The notes below the pieces were generated by a model. That model saw nothing but the letters and a program-made list of their open reading frames with translations, was not told the DNA's origin and made no database searches. Made by a program: the position numbers and the translations under genes. A stretch of DNA of 15,017 bases from Flavisolibacter sp. (GTDB lineage Bacteria; Bacteroidota; Bacteroidia; Chitinophagales; Chitinophagaceae). Where the stretch lies: the NCBI GenBank assembly GCA_013695175.1, contig JACDAZ010000378.1, positions 1-15,017 on the forward strand. Reading direction: 5' to 3'. Shown in pieces: positions 1-7,533 of the stretch. Positions within the stretch are counted from its first letter, which is position 1, and every line of letters begins with the position of its first letter.

Positions 1-1529
1 GCCTGTAATCCCAATGGAATACCTAAATACCAATAAAGCAACAAAAAGATAGTCCATAATATAAAGAATGCTGCAGAATAAGGTAACATAGCAGATACCA
101 AAGTTCCAATTCCGGTTTTCTTTACATAGCGTTGTGCAAACACCACTACCAAAGGAAAATAAGGCATTAATGGTGTAATGATATTTGATACAGAATCACC
201 AACACGATAAGCAGCTTGAGTAAGATCAGGCGATATAGTTAATTGCATAAGCATTGGAACAAAAATGGGACTGAGTAAAGCCCATTTAGCAGATGCAGAT
301 CCAATGAAAATATTTACAAAACCGGTTAAAATGATGATACCTACAATGGTAACCTGTGCCGACAGTTGCATGGCACTTAGCCAGGCAGCACCTTTTAATG
401 CAAGTAAAGCCCCCAGGTTTGATTTTGAAAATGCATCAATAAACAAAGCAGCAAAAAATGCCATAACAATATAATAACCCATGCCGCTCATGGCCTTTGT
501 CATTCCTGTAATGATGTCTTTAGTTTTTGTATAGGAGCCGGATAAGAATCCATATATAACGCCGGGTATTAAGAATAATATAAAGATCAGTGGAACAATG
601 GATCGCATGATGGGTGCATCAAAAGCAGTTAATTCACCTGTTGGTGAACGTAGGGGAGAAGTAGCGGGGTTTGACCACAACCACAATCCCACCAAACCTA
701 ATATCAATACAAAAGCAGCAACATAAAATGCTTTTTTCTGTTTCCTTGTATTGTCTTCCATAACAGGTTTGTCTTCCATGTCTTCATCAACAATGGCTAC
801 TTTATTCAATCTTGGTTCCACAATCTTATCTGTTATATACCAGCCAATCAATACAATTAATAAACTGGATGCTGCAGTGAAATACCAGTTGTTCAAAGGG
901 TTCACGTTAATTTCCGGATCAATTATACGTGCTGCTGCCTGTGTAAAACCTTGTAATAAAGGATCTATTCCGGAAGGAATAAAATTGGCACTAAAGCCAC
1001 CCGATACACCGGCAAAAGCTGCAGCAATACCTGCTAAAGGATGTCTTCCGGCTACATAAAAAATAACACCGCCAAGTGGTATCACCAATACATAACCTGC
1101 ATCAGTTGCTGTATGACTTACAATAGCAACCAGTATCAGCATTGGTGTTAGCAACTTACGTGGCGTAAGGTTTAATAAAAAACGTAAGCCTGTATTAATA
1201 AAACCTGAGTGTTCTGCAACACCCACACCCAGCATGGCTACCAGTACAATTCCAAGAGGAGGAAAGGTGACAAACACTGTGATCATGTTTGACAAGAAAG
1301 CAGCAAGCGATGTTCCTGATAAAAGATTGAGAACCACAATAGGTTCTTTTGTTCGCGGATCAATTTCTGAAAATTGCGTTGGCGCCATGATGGCCGACAG
1401 AACCCAAACCAGTAACAACAAAAAGAAAAACAAAATAGCAGGATCGGGAAGTTTATTCCCTACTCTTTCAATTACATCTAAAAAACGGGTAACAAATCCT
1501 CTTTTTTGGACAGTTGGTTTTTTCTGCAT
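1..1529 (-). CDS. AbgT-family transporter (C-terminus cut by window edge)
   Basis: This is an integral inner-membrane permease of the AbgT family. Characterised members move p-aminobenzoyl-glutamate into the cell or export sulfonamides using the ion gradient; the substrate here cannot be read from sequence. I translated the minus strand from the ATG at 1529, the first ATG after an in-frame stop near 1598, and obtained about 509 codons without a stop. Family features include an N-terminal region reading NKLPDPAILFFFLLLL, a stretch SHTATDAGYVLVIPLGG, a stretch VSGGFSANFIPSGIDPL, and a C-terminal region with IGSASAKWALLSPIFVPML and VGDSVSNIITPLMPYFPL. Hydrophobic segments recur throughout. The last visible residues, GIPLGLQ, fall where AbgT proteins normally end, so only a few residues are missing. 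No ribosome binding site is visible, as usual in this phylum. It diverges from the toxin-antitoxin pair and shares a ~300-base intergenic region with it. Confidence 0.93.
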   Translation of the reverse strand, partial: MQKKPTVQKRGFVTRFLDVIERVGNKLPDPAILFFFLLLLVWVLSAIMAPTQFSEIDPRTKEPIVVLNLLSGTSLAAFLSNMITVFVTFPPLGIVLVAMLGVGVAEHSGFINTGLRFLLNLTPRKLLTPMLILVAIVSHTATDAGYVLVIPLGGVIFYVAGRHPLAGIAAAFAGVSGGFSANFIPSGIDPLLQGFTQAAARIIDPEINVNPLNNWYFTAASSLLIVLIGWYITDKIVEPRLNKVAIVDEDMEDKPVMEDNTRKQKKAFYVAAFVLILGLVGLWLWSNPATSPLRSPTGELTAFDAPIMRSIVPLIFILFLIPGVIYGFLSGSYTKTKDIITGMTKAMSGMGYYIVMAFFAALFIDAFSKSNLGALLALKGAAWLSAMQLSAQVTIVGIIILTGFVNIFIGSASAKWALLSPIFVPMLMQLTISPDLTQAAYRVGDSVSNIITPLMPYFPLVVVFAQRYVKKTGIGTLVSAMLPYSAAFFILWTIFLLLYWYLGIPLGLQ

Positions 1530-1749
1530 TGGTTGCTTTTTACCGAAAGTAGTGTGTTGCTGCTTATTTATCAATAACAGCAGGAATAATTATTATGATG
1601 TGTATTTATTGTTAACTGAAGTATTGCAGGTAGAAATAGGATTGATTTAATAAAAATTTTCCAAATATTGCCTAATATGTAATTACTTAATATTAATCTT
1701 CAATTTTTATTCATTCACATTTGCAATTAAAATGTTGTAAAAATCAATC

Positions 1750-1767
1750 TGTAATATAAATATTACA
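1750..1767. promoter_or_regulatory. Perfect inverted repeat, candidate operator
   Basis: TGTAATAT and ATATTACA form perfect 8-base arms around an AA spacer. It lies 36 bases upstream of the -7 box of the toxin-antitoxin genes, in the divergent region shared with the AbgT gene. Type II antitoxins commonly repress their own promoter through such dyads, so an operator is plausible. The region is very A+T-rich, so chance is not excluded. Confidence 0.35.
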
Positions 1768-1802
1768 ATAGTAAAGTATCATACATTCCGGATTGCTTTT
1801 AG

Positions 1803-1810
1803 TATATTTG
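1803..1810 (+). promoter_or_regulatory. Bacteroidota-type -7 box (TATATTTG) for the TA operon
   Basis: TATATTTG matches the Bacteroidota -7 consensus TAnnTTTG exactly and lies 14 bases before the ATG at 1825. That would give a very short leader. No convincing TTG box is seen about 19-20 bases upstream, so the call rests on the -7 element alone. Confidence 0.4.
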
Positions 1811-1824
1811 ATCGTGTATTTATA

Positions 1825-2058
1825 ATGAAAGCAGATCTAAACATATCACTTACATTTCGCCAAATTCTCGACCTGGTAAGGCAATTACCGAGACAGCAAA
1901 AAATACGGCTGACTAAGGAGTTGGAAAGAGAAGGTATTAATACCACACTTTCTCAAATACTTCAAGCTTTTAAGACTGATATACTTACACAAAAAATGAT
2001 TGACCAGGAAGTGGAAATCGTAAGACAAGAGCTTTATGAGCAGTCACAAAAGCATTAA
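1825..2058 (+). CDS. Putative antitoxin of a PIN-toxin pair
   Basis: This is a 77-residue, charged, mostly helical protein. A segment reading LTFRQILDLVRQLPRQQKIRLTKEL (in pieces: residues ~10-34) resembles the N-termini of small Bacteroidota antitoxin-like proteins, and the C-terminal half (TQKMIDQEVEIVRQELY) looks like the toxin-neutralising tail. It overlaps the next gene by 23 bases, the tight coupling typical of antitoxin-toxin pairs. Its role is inferred mainly from position and size. I cannot name a DNA-binding fold with confidence. It is expected to bind and block the PIN toxin and perhaps to repress its own promoter at the upstream dyad. Confidence 0.7.
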   Translation: MKADLNISLTFRQILDLVRQLPRQQKIRLTKELEREGINTTLSQILQAFKTDILTQKMIDQEVEIVRQELYEQSQKH

Positions 2059-2467
2059 AGCAATTATTGATACAAATATCTGGATTAGTTTTTTGATTGG
2101 TAAAAAGCTACACAGTATAAAAGACCTGATATCATCCCGCCAAATTATCATTGTACTTTCTGAGCAACTTTTGCTTGAATTTAAAATGGTTACAAAAAGA
2201 CCGAAACTGAAAAAATATTTTCCAGAGCAAAAGGTTGAGGAACTAATTGATTTTTTTAAAATTGTTGGACAAATACATGAACCAAATTTCAACAATTATT
2301 TGAGCAGAGACCCAAAAGATAATTTCTTACTTGATCTGGCTGTGATTTCAAAAGCAGATTTCCTGGTTACTGGTGATAAAGATTTACTTGTTTTAAACCC
2401 TTTCAAGAAAACTCAAATTTTGAATCCTGCAGACTTTGAAGCAGTGTTAATCAAATCCATTCAGTAG
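2036..2467 (+). CDS. PIN-domain toxin, putative ribonuclease
   Basis: This 143-residue protein is a single PIN domain of the 'putative toxin-antitoxin system toxin component, PIN family' type. Such proteins are Mg2+-dependent RNases that cut tRNA, rRNA or mRNA when free of antitoxin. The acidic residues expected of the fold are visible: D12 in IIDTNIWISFLI, E48 in LLLEFK, D92/D95 in SRDPKDNFLLDLA, and D114/D116 in VTGDKDLL. The length is normal for the family. The ATG at 2036 places the first beta strand at residues 7-12, as expected, and overlaps the antitoxin gene by 23 bases, suggesting translational coupling. It lies downstream of its antitoxin, the usual order. No truncation is seen. The RNA target is unknown. 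Confidence 0.87.
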   Translation: MSSHKSIKAIIDTNIWISFLIGKKLHSIKDLISSRQIIIVLSEQLLLEFKMVTKRPKLKKYFPEQKVEELIDFFKIVGQIHEPNFNNYLSRDPKDNFLLDLAVISKADFLVTGDKDLLVLNPFKKTQILNPADFEAVLIKSIQ

Positions 2468-2591
2468 CTGTGTTTATGAACTGGCAGCCTAATCAATATA
2501 ATTGCTATCAGTAAGATTCCAGATAACAGCAGCAATAATATTTATTAATGTGCAATTGATGTTAGTTACTTCATCATCTTCATTTTAAATT

Positions 2592-2660
2592 GGAACGCAG
2601 ATGCCACGGATCATTAAGATGGATTAAGATTTTTTTTTGCCACTTGGCACAAAGTATTGT
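2592..2660. repeat. Possible dispersed intergenic repeat remnant
   Basis: The gap between the PIN toxin and the protease (2468-2714) holds no gene. Within it, AACGCAGATGCCACGGAT followed by repeated GATTAAGAT-like words, a T-run and GCCACTTGGCACAAAG resembles short motifs I remember as recurring in intergenic DNA of Bacteroidota (ACGCAGAT..CACGGATTA and GCCAC..GGCACAAAG types). This rests on memory of motif style only. I see no clear rho-independent terminator for either convergent gene. Confidence 0.3.
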
Positions 2661-2714
2661 ATAAAAAGCTTAGATGTGAATAATCAACTTAATAAAGATT
2701 CAACTTAAGCAACT

Positions 2715-5700
2715 TCATTTTTTCTTTTCACTGATTTGTTTCAATAGCTCACTAACGGCAACATCTAATTGCGCATCTTTATTGGGTTCACCTAAAGGGT
2801 TGCTCACCGTTATATCAACAGGGCGTGGTTCCAGTTCCATATTATTTCCTTTATTGTCTGTAATTTTTATAAATGGAAGTCGTATGATGGTACCATCAAA
2901 TAGTGTAATGTTTGATGTATAAATAATCCATGCAGAGGTTGGTTCTCCCACAACTTTACCCAAGCCAAGTGTTTGATATCCTTCCGAAAAATCTTCAGCA
3001 TCTGAAAGTGAATGTTGATTGGTTACTAATATAGTTGGCGCATCCAGTGCTCTTTGTCCTAACATGGTACGTGCCGGCGCAGGCTCCAGTCCTCTTACTG
3101 TCATAGTCATATATCCTCTCCTTGCAAAAACATCAAGCGCAAAAGCATTTACAAAACCGCCATTATTATTCCTGATATCAATGACCACACCTTCTTTTGC
3201 ATGATTTTCAGCATCCATATCAATGTAAAGCTGGTCAAGTGAGTTTTGTCCCATGTCAAACATATGAACATAGCCCAACCTTCCATTGCTGATTTTATGT
3301 ACATAATCACGGCTTTGCTGTACCCACTGTTTGTATAATAATCCTTTTTCTGTATTAAGATTCACAGGTTTTACAACAACTTCTTTTGCGTTTGCTTCAT
3401 TAGCATTTGTACTAACAGAAAGTACCACCCTGCGATTTACTTTATTTTCCAGTAGCTGGTCAACATTAGTTGAACTATTTATTTGTTCACCATCAATGGC
3501 AGTTATAAAATCACCGGTTTTTATATTTCCAGATAAAGCAGCAGGACCTAATGCAATCACTTCTCTTACTCTTAACTTTCCATCTTTTTCATAAGCATCT
3601 CTTTCAAAGCGAAGCCCTAAATGACCTGTGTTGGTAGCAGATGGTGTATTGGCACCAACACCGGAATGGCTAGCATTTAATTCACCAACCATCAGGTTTA
3701 AAATTCTTCTTAATTCATCAGGTGTTTGAGCACCGGCAGCATAAGGTTCATATTTGGTTTTTACTTCCTGCCAGTTTACTCCATGAAAATTTTCATCATA
3801 AAATCCCTTGTTTTGTAATTCCCATGCCTGCCTGAAAACTTCCATTTTACGCTCTTTAAAATCTGCTGCCATTTCTGCTGTGAGGTTGATTGGTTTTACC
3901 TGACGCGAATCTATGTTCACTGATTGCACCCTGCCATTTTCTGTATAAAAAAGTTCTTTTCCATCGGCTGAAAACTGAATATGATTTTTAAAACCCGGTG
4001 TAAATGTGAGTTGTTTTAATACTGCAGGTTCACGTGATAATTCATCTAAAGAATAAGTGTAAATATTAGGCTGACCTGCAATGGAGGCAACTACAACTAA
4101 TGTATTGCCATCTTTACTTAAATCCATGTTATTCACATCCACACCTAAAGGAAGAAAACTTAATCTTTCACGGATACCCTCAAACGAAATTTGTTGCGGC
4201 TGCTGTGATGGGGCAGGTGGATTAACAGCGGGATCGGTTTTTGGTTTGGCTGGAGTTTCTGCAGGGGCAGGTTGTGAAAAAAGATCACGAAACTGGTCTT
4301 CACGAAAACGGGGTTGCCGCGGTTGCAGATCTATTCTTGCCACTTGTCCGTTTTCGGTACGTTGTACAGTTGTAAATAAAATTGTTTTGCCATCTCCTCC
4401 CCATGTTAAGTTGCCACCAAAACTATTTGCTAAAAAAGAGACCTGCCTGGCTTCACCACCCTGTGCAGGTACCACATGAATGTTGTGAAAAGATTTTGAT
4501 CCATAAGATGCATAAGCAATCCATTTATTATCCGGCGACCATGCTATAGAACCACTTGTTGCAATGGGTGAAAAAACTAAATTTCCTTTTGCCAGTAAAG
4601 TTTCTTTTCCCGATGCAAGATCCAGTACCCTGATTTCTTTTCTTGCTCTCACAAAAGCAAGTTTTTTACCATCCGGTGAAAGCGTTAAAGAACCAACATC
4701 TTCCGAGGCGGTTGTAAGCGGTGATTCTTTACCGGTTAAAAAATTATATTGATAAATATTTGTTTTTCCCCTTCTGTCAGAAGTATAGAATAAACTATTG
4801 CTGTTCGATGACCAGGTTAGACCTGTTTCCATTCCTGTAGTTGTGGTGATACGCACTGCGTCACCGCCATCTTTGGCACCTGCTACAAACACTTCTCCCT
4901 GTGCAGTAAAAGCTAATTTTTTACCATCGGGCGATAAACTTACATCACCAAAACCTGTAGTTAAACGCATGTAATCCACCGAAGGAGAAGCGGGTGCGCC
5001 GCGTAAGGTTATGGAAACCGGTTTGGATTCATTGGTTGTAATATCCATTTTCCAGATGGAAAAATCACGTTCAAAAACTATGGTATTACCGTTATAAGAA
5101 ATGGCAGGAAATAAAACACGTCCATCTTTAAACTGTGTTATTTGTTTTGCAGTACCATTCACCGGTTGCATCCATATGTTTTGATTTCCGTTACGGTCAG
5201 AAACATAATAAAGATTTTTTCCGTCTGCCGACCACATAGGCCAAAGTTGTTTGGCACCTTTTTCAGCAATACGTGTATATTTTTTATCATCTTCATTTAG
5301 TAACCAGATTTCTGATTCATCCAAATGACTGCGACCATTTCGCCACCACTGGATGGCTCCAAATCCGCGGGCTACGATTGCTAAAGAATTATTTGTTGGT
5401 GATGGGGCAGCAGAAAATTCATTGATGTACCTGTTGTCAGAAACAAGCATGGGTGTACCACCGCTTGCTTTTATGCGAAACACATCACGCATACCTGAAA
5501 TATCCCTGCTGATAGAAGAGAAATAAATATACTTACCATCTTTTGACCATGCACTCAGTTCATCATTACCATCATCATAGGTTAAGCGCCTTACTACATT
5601 TGATTGCAGGTCAAGAATATAAATATCTCCGTTACCAGAACGTGTAGAATGAAAAGCCAGTGATGTACCGTCAGGAGAAAATAAGGGCCTTGTTTCCATT

Positions 5701-5906
5701 GCCGGATGGGAAACCAATAAGCGGGCTTCGCCACCTGTTGCCGGAACGGTCCATATATCACCACCAGATACAAAAGCAATTTCATTGGATGTGGGTGATA
5801 AAGAGGGATCATAAAAATAATGCCTGCCCTGCACGGAACTTTGGGCAAAGCTGTAATAGTTTATGACAAGGGTAAATAGAATAGATAAGGCAAAAGATTT
5901 TCTCAT
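2715..5906 (-). CDS. Secreted Tricorn-like S41-family protease
   Basis: This 1063-residue periplasmic protein resembles archaeal Tricorn protease, which degrades oligopeptides and is gated by beta propellers. A signal peptide spans residues 1-21 (hydrophobic LSILFTLVINYYSFA, cleavage likely before Q22). TolB/PD40-type propeller repeats follow to about residue 540 (SPDGTSLAF, SADGKNLYYVSDRNG, SPDGKKLAF and others). A proline-rich linker lies near 540-570, and more propeller repeats reach about 680. The C-terminal core has the Tricorn-like histidine H747 (NASHSG), a PDZ domain at about 762-850 (GPAALSGNIKTGDFITAIDG), and the S41 catalytic region with S968-D969 (SLSDAEDF) and a glutamate near 1024-1026. 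The chain is full length and the expected catalytic residues are present. It is transcribed alone, convergent with the PIN toxin. Its leader contains an inverted repeat (5946-5965), and an imperfect copy of that leader occurs at 9697-9751. Confidence 0.93.
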   Translation of the reverse strand: MRKSFALSILFTLVINYYSFAQSSVQGRHYFYDPSLSPTSNEIAFVSGGDIWTVPATGGEARLLVSHPAMETRPLFSPDGTSLAFHSTRSGNGDIYILDLQSNVVRRLTYDDGNDELSAWSKDGKYIYFSSISRDISGMRDVFRIKASGGTPMLVSDNRYINEFSAAPSPTNNSLAIVARGFGAIQWWRNGRSHLDESEIWLLNEDDKKYTRIAEKGAKQLWPMWSADGKNLYYVSDRNGNQNIWMQPVNGTAKQITQFKDGRVLFPAISYNGNTIVFERDFSIWKMDITTNESKPVSITLRGAPASPSVDYMRLTTGFGDVSLSPDGKKLAFTAQGEVFVAGAKDGGDAVRITTTTGMETGLTWSSNSNSLFYTSDRRGKTNIYQYNFLTGKESPLTTASEDVGSLTLSPDGKKLAFVRARKEIRVLDLASGKETLLAKGNLVFSPIATSGSIAWSPDNKWIAYASYGSKSFHNIHVVPAQGGEARQVSFLANSFGGNLTWGGDGKTILFTTVQRTENGQVARIDLQPRQPRFREDQFRDLFSQPAPAETPAKPKTDPAVNPPAPSQQPQQISFEGIRERLSFLPLGVDVNNMDLSKDGNTLVVVASIAGQPNIYTYSLDELSREPAVLKQLTFTPGFKNHIQFSADGKELFYTENGRVQSVNIDSRQVKPINLTAEMAADFKERKMEVFRQAWELQNKGFYDENFHGVNWQEVKTKYEPYAAGAQTPDELRRILNLMVGELNASHSGVGANTPSATNTGHLGLRFERDAYEKDGKLRVREVIALGPAALSGNIKTGDFITAIDGEQINSSTNVDQLLENKVNRRVVLSVSTNANEANAKEVVVKPVNLNTEKGLLYKQWVQQSRDYVHKISNGRLGYVHMFDMGQNSLDQLYIDMDAENHAKEGVVIDIRNNNGGFVNAFALDVFARRGYMTMTVRGLEPAPARTMLGQRALDAPTILVTNQHSLSDAEDFSEGYQTLGLGKVVGEPTSAWIIYTSNITLFDGTIIRLPFIKITDNKGNNMELEPRPVDITVSNPLGEPNKDAQLDVAVSELLKQISEKKK

Positions 5907-5954
5907 AACAACAAAATGAGGTTGTAAATTATGGCTTATATCATTATTACAATC
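5899..5954. repeat. Left copy of an imperfect direct repeat flanking the RhuM/RNase H/helicase block
   Basis: This segment covers the start codon and leader of the protease gene. It aligns with 9697-9751 at about 42 of 55 positions with one gap, by my hand alignment; both begin TTTCTCATAAC and share AGGTT.TAAATTATG.CTTA. The two copies bracket a 3.7-kb block with the RhuM relic, the RNase H gene and the helicase gene, so they could be old attachment or insertion-site duplications. Confidence 0.5.
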
Positions 5955-5965
5955 AAAATTGTAAT
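5946..5965. promoter_or_regulatory. Perfect inverted repeat upstream of the protease gene
   Basis: ATTACAAT and ATTGTAAT are perfect 8-base arms around CAAA, about 40 bases upstream of the protease ATG at 5906 (minus strand). On that strand a weak -33/-7 pair (TTG, 18 bases, TAATTTAC) overlaps or follows it, so the dyad could be an operator. The same TTACA/TGTAA words recur in dyads at 1750 and 12718. Confidence 0.35.
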
Positions 5966-6123
5966 TGCAAATGTTTATGAATGGTTATATAAAATGATTA
6001 AAAGGGACTTCTTCAGCAGGTAAAAAATATGTGCTTATATCCGGAGACACTTATGCAGAAATGGGCTAAAAATAATGATAGATACATATAGGAAATGATG
6101 CAACCAAATTTTCAAATAGAGCT

Positions 6124-6383
6124 ATGAATGAGATTTTACTTTATAAAATTGAGTATAAACAAAAGGAAATAAAAGTTCATTTTGATGGAAAAACCCTTTG
6201 GCTTACGCAATTTCAAATGGCAGCATTGTTTAAACAAACAAAACAAAATATTAGTTTGCATATCAACAATTGTTTTAAATAAAAAGAACTGGAAAAAAAG
6301 AAGAGGGGGCAGACGGCAACTTTATACCAGTACAAATTTATTCATTCGAACAAATGAAGTGCCAAAGACAATTCCTTATGTAA
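6124..6383 (+). pseudogene. Decayed RhuM-family gene remnant
   Basis: From the ATG at 6124 a 52-residue reading frame matches the N-terminus of RhuM-family (virulence RhuM/DNA-binding) proteins: MNEILLY, then VHFDGKTLWLTQFQMAALF, then KQTKQNISLHINNCFK. It stops at 6280-6282, where intact members continue with a FKEGELE-like sequence. After the stop, two other frames carry what look like shifted continuations (KELEKK, then EEGADGNFIPVQIYSF, ending at the stop at 6381-6383), so at least a stop and a frameshift have accumulated. Intact members are roughly 300 residues, so most of the gene is gone. Such genes commonly sit in defence and mobile islands. The flanking gaps (5966-6123 and 6384-6527) hold no convincing gene. 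Confidence 0.72.
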
Positions 6384-6485
6384 GATTGGATTGACCTAAA
6401 AACAATATAAAACTTAAAATATTAGGTTAGTATTTTTAATAAACAAAAAATTATAATGCTATTAGCTTATATCATAAATTAGTGT

Positions 6486-6495
6486 GTTACGTAAC
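6486..6495. promoter_or_regulatory. 10-base perfect palindrome before the RNase H gene
   Basis: GTTACGTAAC is a perfect palindrome 32 bases upstream of the ATG at 6528. Its position fits an operator for the RNase H/helicase pair. It is short and could be chance. I see no good TAnnTTTG box nearby. Confidence 0.22.
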
Positions 6496-6527
6496 CAATT
6501 GACAACCCCTAAAATTAACGGCTTACA

Positions 6528-7481
6528 ATGACTGAAGAAGTCAAAATATATGTTTATAGTTCATGCCATATTTCAGAACGACTGGAAAACGATGATGCAG
6601 TTGGAACTGGTGGGTATGGAATTGTCATCAGTTCAAATGGCAAGCAAGTTGAGCAAATTTCTGGCGGTTTTTCCTTTACGACAAATGCTCGATTGGGCAT
6701 CATTGGAATTACGGAAGGGCTAAAAAGAATTAAAGTGTCGAGTAAAATTATAGTCTACATATCAAATGGGTACATCATTGACACTTTGACAAAAGGTTGG
6801 TTAGAGAATTGGAAAAAGAAAGGGTTCAAAAAGAAAAAGCACGTTGACCTTTGGAAAGAGTTGGATAGAATATTACAACAAGGCAGTCACACAATTTCAT
6901 ACAAACACTCCAAGGAGGTAAAATTCTCTAAAGACTTTCAACTTGCGGAGCAATTAGGAAAAGGAATGTCTGGCAAAAGGAATTTGCCAAATGATTTAAA
7001 CCAGTATGATAACGGAGCAGGACTTTTTGAGGCAACAGATAACATTCAAACCGAAGTTTTAAAAGTTGAAGACGACACACCAATCCTCGATAGCATTTGT
7101 GTTGACGCTTCTACGATAGAAAATCCTGGAGTTACTGAATATCGTGGCGTAGACACAAGAACGATGCAAGTATTTCAAAACAAGTATGATGAAGCAACAA
7201 ATAATATTGGTGAATTTTTAGCAATTGTTCATGCCCTTGCTCTTTACAAAAAGCAAAACAAGGAACTAAAAATTATTTATAGTGACAGCGCCATTGCTAT
7301 TTCATGGGTTAGGCAAAGAAAGTGCAAGTCAAAATATGAGCAGTCAGAAAGCAATGCAAAGCTTTTTGATGATATTAAAAGAGCTGTAGCTTGGCTTGAA
7401 AACAATAAGTTCGAAACAAAAATCTTAAAATGGAACACTGGTGCTTGGGGGCAAATTCCTGCTGACTATGGACGAAAATAA
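6528..7481 (+). CDS. Tandem RNase H protein: inactive N-domain, intact C-domain
   Basis: This 317-residue protein has two RNase H folds. RNase H cuts the RNA strand of RNA:DNA hybrids using a D-E-D-D metal-binding set. The C-terminal domain (about 186-317) is a Bacteroidota-type RNase H with all four residues visible: D193 (CVDAS), E229 (NNIGEF), D253 (YSDSAIAISWV) and D313 (IPADYGRK), spaced much as in E. coli RNase HI. The N-terminal domain (about 5-147) keeps the frame of RNase HI (GTGGYGIVI, FTTNARL, GYIIDTLTKGWLENWKKKGF, KHVDLWKELD), but the catalytic positions appear to read Y/S10-11, G57, S79 and F137, so it should be inactive. It may bind hybrids or structure the protein. A linker of about 40 residues joins them. 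It lies 52 bases upstream of the helicase gene on the same strand, so co-transcription is likely. The ATG at 6528 gives a natural start at the first beta strand. Confidence 0.85.
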   Translation: MTEEVKIYVYSSCHISERLENDDAVGTGGYGIVISSNGKQVEQISGGFSFTTNARLGIIGITEGLKRIKVSSKIIVYISNGYIIDTLTKGWLENWKKKGFKKKKHVDLWKELDRILQQGSHTISYKHSKEVKFSKDFQLAEQLGKGMSGKRNLPNDLNQYDNGAGLFEATDNIQTEVLKVEDDTPILDSICVDASTIENPGVTEYRGVDTRTMQVFQNKYDEATNNIGEFLAIVHALALYKKQNKELKIIYSDSAIAISWVRQRKCKSKYEQSESNAKLFDDIKRAVAWLENNKFETKILKWNTGAWGQIPADYGRK

Positions 7482-7533
7482 TTTGCTTTATATTGCGTTT
7501 AGATCGTATCGTTAATAGATTTTATTTCATATA

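Noticed and set aside
265..1650. Plus-strand open frames of 69 to 138 codons over the left edge
   Set aside because: They lie antisense to a clear AbgT-family coding frame on the minus strand and have no recognisable content.
2630..2655. Rho-independent terminator at the T-run and GCCACTTGGC
   Set aside because: The T-run precedes the hairpin on the plus strand and becomes an A-run after it on the minus strand; the loop would be only two bases.
5990..6068. Short open segment reading GTSSAGKKYVLISGDTYAEMG before the RhuM relic
   Set aside because: It has an in-frame stop just upstream and no start codon of its own that gives a gene-sized product; it could be a gene fragment but I cannot name a family.
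6182..6394. 70-codon open frame
   Set aside because: It overlaps the RhuM relic in another frame and its low-complexity basic sequence looks like chance.
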